5,038 nucleotides of DNA. Source: Ascidiaceihabitans sp. (GTDB taxonomy: Bacteria; Pseudomonadota; Alphaproteobacteria; Rhodobacterales; Rhodobacteraceae). The stretch lies in the NCBI GenBank assembly GCA_023301665.1, contig JALZUL010000028.1:1-5038 (forward strand), given 5' to 3'. Shown here one piece after another: positions 4,935 through 5,038 of the stretch. The position numbers and the translations under genes are program-made. The notes beneath the pieces were generated by a model, which was not told where the DNA came from, searched no databases, and saw only the letters and a program-made list of their open reading frames with translations. The number at the start of each line of letters is the position of its first letter. Positions within the stretch are counted from its first letter, which is position 1.

Positions 4935-5038
4935 TTAGGTGTGATCTTTGTCTGGGGCCGCCAAAACCTGTTGGTATTGTTCCGCCCACTGCGCATTTAT
5001 TTGATTGGCCAATTTGGCAAGTGGTGGGGAAAAATCAG
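4935..5038 (-). CDS. 3' end of an unidentified gene, cut by the window edge
   Basis: A minus-strand frame is open from the right edge for 34 codons to a TAA at 4937-4935. The last residues read INAQWAEQYQQVLAAPDKDHT, a helical, Ala/Gln-rich segment with codon choice (GCG, GCC, CAG) like the neighbouring genes, which suggests a real protein C-terminus. The other two minus-strand frames give less protein-like sequences. I do not recognise the family. The gene is co-directional with the DUF2244 gene, whose start is 79 bases further on, and no terminator with a T-tract is visible between them. Confidence 0.45.
   Translation of the reverse strand, partial: DFSPPLAKLANQINAQWAEQYQQVLAAPDKDHT

Overview
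The window looks like chromosomal DNA of a moderate-GC alphaproteobacterium, most likely of the Rhodobacteraceae (Roseobacter group). This rests on the style of the CarA, YqeY and DUF2244 proteins, on a CtrA-type box, and on the apparent scarcity of GANTC sites. I cannot name the species.

Layout, left to right. At the left edge a strong ribosome binding site and ATG mark the start of a gene that runs leftward out of the window. An AT-rich stretch follows, then the C-terminal half of a GNAT acetyltransferase whose N-terminal half is missing (100-411, +). Convergent to it is a large minus-strand gene (510-2411). It encodes a membrane family-2 glycosyltransferase preceded by an MshEN-type (T2SSE_N) domain, the fold that binds cyclic di-GMP in other proteins. 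Upstream of it, on the same strand, is carA (2491-3651), the small subunit of carbamoyl-phosphate synthetase. A divergent intergenic region separates carA from a yqeY-family gene (3844-4305, +). That gene meets a minus-strand DUF2244 membrane protein (4367-4855) at a shared terminator. The 3' end of one more minus-strand gene reaches the right edge.

The most interesting part is the 79-bp gap between carA and the glycosyltransferase gene. carA appears to end in an intrinsic terminator with its stop codon in the loop, so the glycosyltransferase probably has its own promoter. The gap holds a perfect TTAA-N7-TTAAC box, the consensus of the cell-cycle regulator CtrA, and a GANTC (CcrM) site. A perfect 11-bp inverted repeat then buries the Shine-Dalgarno and ATG of the glycosyltransferase mRNA. 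Its right arm can also pair with a second AAAAGG that serves a possible GTG start 12 codons downstream. Together with the N-terminal MshEN domain, this suggests an exopolysaccharide synthase controlled at transcription (CtrA), translation (hairpin) and activity (cyclic di-GMP). The sequence features are directly visible; the regulatory reading is inference.

The rest is housekeeping: carA for pyrimidine and arginine synthesis, yqeY of unclear role, and DUF2244 of unknown function.
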